This document shows positions 3,608 to 5,006 of a stretch of DNA of 5,006 nucleotides, piece after piece (position 1 is the stretch's first letter; each line of letters begins with the position of its first letter). Made by a program: the position numbers and the translations under genes. The notes under the pieces are model-generated. The model was not told where the DNA came from. It ran no database searches and was given only the letters and a program-made list of their open reading frames with translations. This DNA is from Candidatus Bathyarchaeota archaeon (lineage in GTDB: Archaea > Thermoproteota > Bathyarchaeia > TCS64): assembly GCA_030691555.1 (NCBI GenBank), contig JAUYEB010000047.1, positions 1 to 5,006 of the forward strand, written 5' to 3'.

Positions 3608-5006
3608 TCACCCGTCGGGTTCGACGATTATCTGGCTGAGGGAGACGGACCAGCCGGGCTGTATCTCGCCGCCCCTGAACTCGAGCTCCGTCTCCTCCCC
3701 GAGCCGGAGGTCGAACGCTGTGGAGTACCAGCCGGCCCTCAGCTCCCGCATGTCCTCGAGGGTGATCCACCTTCCGGCGAGGGTCTTCTTCCCGTTGCCC
3801 GTGGCGATGTCGGCGTAGAGTATCGTCGGACCGGCTGCCTGGGTCAGCTTCACGGGTTTCAGCTGGTATGTGACCGTGTAGTTGCCGGGTGGGAGGGTGA
3901 GGTAGGGGCCGAACCAGGCGGCGTCTACGGGCTGTGGGCCGTTGGCGTTTGAGACGATGAGCCCGTCTGGGGTCACGCGGCTGGACGCCGTTGTGAGGTC
4001 CCGGGCGTCTATCGACCTCGTCGAGTCGCCCGGGGCGGGTCCTTGTGCCAGCTCTACCTTCACGTAGTCGATGAGGACGCTGGTCTGGTCGTTTGCCTCG
4101 AACCTGTACTCGATGGCGGCCTTCGCCTGTCTGAGCGTGAGTGTTATCTTCGCTGTGGTCCAGTCGCCGGGTTCGAACTCGTAGCCGTAGACGTTCCTCT
4201 TCGTTATCACATCGCCCGAGTCGTAGACGTCGAATGTCCCGAGGTATCCCTCGAACCTCGTCGGGTTCTTGAGGGCGAGGGTGATGGTGTATGTGCCCCT
4301 GTCCATGAACTCGTATGGGCCGAAGACGAGGTGGCCCGACCGGCTGCCGGGTGTCGATTCCGCCACCTCGGTGGACTCCGACGTGGGGTCGGTGGTTATG
4401 GCCCCCTTTCCCACGGATAAACCGCTGTTCACGGTGTATGTCCGGGGGTAGGAGTCGGAGATGGTGATGCTGGGGCCCTCCTCCCTTGTGATGAGGACGG
4501 CGCTGTCCTCGTAGAGGGCTATCCTGTGCCCCGAGCCTTCCCTCAGCGCCTTCTCGAAGACGTACGCCGTGGCGGCGTCGTAGGTCCTGAGGTCGAGGAG
4601 GATGTAGTCGGATCGGGTCATCAGCTCGTCTATGTAGTTCCTGAGGTATGCCTCCTGGTCTGCGCTGGCGGGTAGCTCCGGTATGACGTAGGCGTTTATG
4701 CGGTCGCTGAAGTGGGGGAAGATGTGGTTCTGGGTGAGTATCGAGACCGACTCGGGGACCTCACCGATCAGCCCGTGGAGCGCATTGACCCTGTCGGTCA
4801 CCACCGTCGGCGGAGGGTACCAGAGTATCGGGTCGTTTGAGTTTATGACGCCGGAGACGGGGCTGAGGGGGCTGAGGAGGGCGGAGAAGAATATAGTCAC
4901 GAGGAGCATGTTCCCCGCGAGCCTGCGTCGCTCGCCTCCGAGGTTGTGCTTGTAGACCATGATTATGGCGACGAATATTGGCGCTATGAGGTACAGGGAG
5001 TAGTGG
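3608..5006 (-). CDS. DUF2079-type membrane protein, C-terminal part, with beta-sandwich tail
   Basis: The frame stays open past the ATG at 4960 to the right edge (upstream residues HYSLYLIAPIFVAIIMVY), so this is the C-terminal 465 residues of a larger polytopic protein. Two membrane segments are visible, at about residues 2-18 and 29-46, separated by a basic loop (KHNLGGERRR) that should face the cytoplasm. This places the rest outside the cell. The block SILTQNHIFPHFSDRINAYVIP (88-109; motif shown in part: LTQN, FPH, NAYVIP) and SDYILLDLRTYD (132-143) are typical of the DUF2079 predicted membrane proteins, which are distantly like GT-C glycosyltransferases or mannosyltransferases; the activity is unproven. 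Beyond about residue 180 lie two beta-rich units, each opening with FGPY (228-231 and 364-367) followed by a G-x-YT strand, resembling carbohydrate-binding sandwiches. One sequon NYT sits at about 375-377. The gene ends in TGA and is followed 27 bases later by the PPC gene. Confidence 0.75.
   Translation of the reverse strand, partial: HYSLYLIAPIFVAIIMVYKHNLGGERRRLAGNMLLVTIFFSALLSPLSPVSGVINSNDPILWYPPPTVVTDRVNALHGLIGEVPESVSILTQNHIFPHFSDRINAYVIPELPASADQEAYLRNYIDELMTRSDYILLDLRTYDAATAYVFEKALREGSGHRIALYEDSAVLITREEGPSITISDSYPRTYTVNSGLSVGKGAITTDPTSESTEVAESTPGSRSGHLVFGPYEFMDRGTYTITLALKNPTRFEGYLGTFDVYDSGDVITKRNVYGYEFEPGDWTTAKITLTLRQAKAAIEYRFEANDQTSVLIDYVKVELAQGPAPGDSTRSIDARDLTTASSRVTPDGLIVSNANGPQPVDAAWFGPYLTLPPGNYTVTYQLKPVKLTQAAGPTILYADIATGNGKKTLAGRWITLEDMRELRAGWYSTAFDLRLGEETELEFRGGEIQPGWSVSLSQIIVEPDG

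Noticed and set aside
2949..3770. Minus-strand open frame of 273 codons across the PPC gene and the end of the DUF2079 gene
   Set aside because: It is a frame-shifted reading rich in Arg, Gly and Pro, overlapping two well-supported genes. It has no domain signals.

Overview
The window looks like a piece of an archaeal chromosome. The evidence is a gene for an archaeal-type transcript-cleavage factor (TFS/RpoM family), a DUF2079-type membrane protein, several small zinc-ribbon proteins, AT-rich TATA-like elements in front of genes, and GGTG/GGAG-type ribosome binding sites. The genes are GC-rich and use AGG often for arginine, whereas the gaps between genes are markedly AT-rich. The lineage cannot be fixed from this window; a Thermoproteota/Bathyarchaeia-like organism is a guess. 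No tRNA, rRNA, CRISPR array, insertion sequence or transposase was seen.

Layout, left to right. The window opens inside the 3' part of an OsmC-family gene on the + strand (3-371). It meets a TFS/RpoM-like gene on the - strand (368-682) tail to tail, and the two stop codons share one CTAG. A gap of about 220 bases follows, holding the TFS promoter region, a G-rich stretch and a possible leaderless 20-codon ORF on the + strand (845-907). Next comes a run of - strand genes, read right to left: a DUF2079 membrane protein entering from the right edge (3608-5006), a PPC/DUF296-domain protein 27 bases behind it (2999-3580), an AT-rich gap with promoter-like elements (2742-2998), a 66-residue eight-cysteine zinc-finger protein with an acidic tail (2541-2741), a zinc-ribbon plus TM2-like membrane protein (2101-2460), and an L-2-hydroxyglutarate dehydrogenase-like FAD oxidoreductase (909-2033).

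The genes do not form one obvious pathway. DUF2079 and PPC are probably cotranscribed. The two small zinc-binding proteins each appear to have their own TATA element. The FAD enzyme may have its own promoter or be read through from the TM2-like gene, 67 bases upstream. The points most worth checking are the TFS paralogue that lacks the usual RSADEP catalytic motif, the eight-cysteine protein whose cysteine spacing resembles a cross-brace finger, the promoter-positioned 20-codon ORF, and the duplicated beta-sandwich-like tail on the DUF2079 protein. None of these by itself shows a new system.
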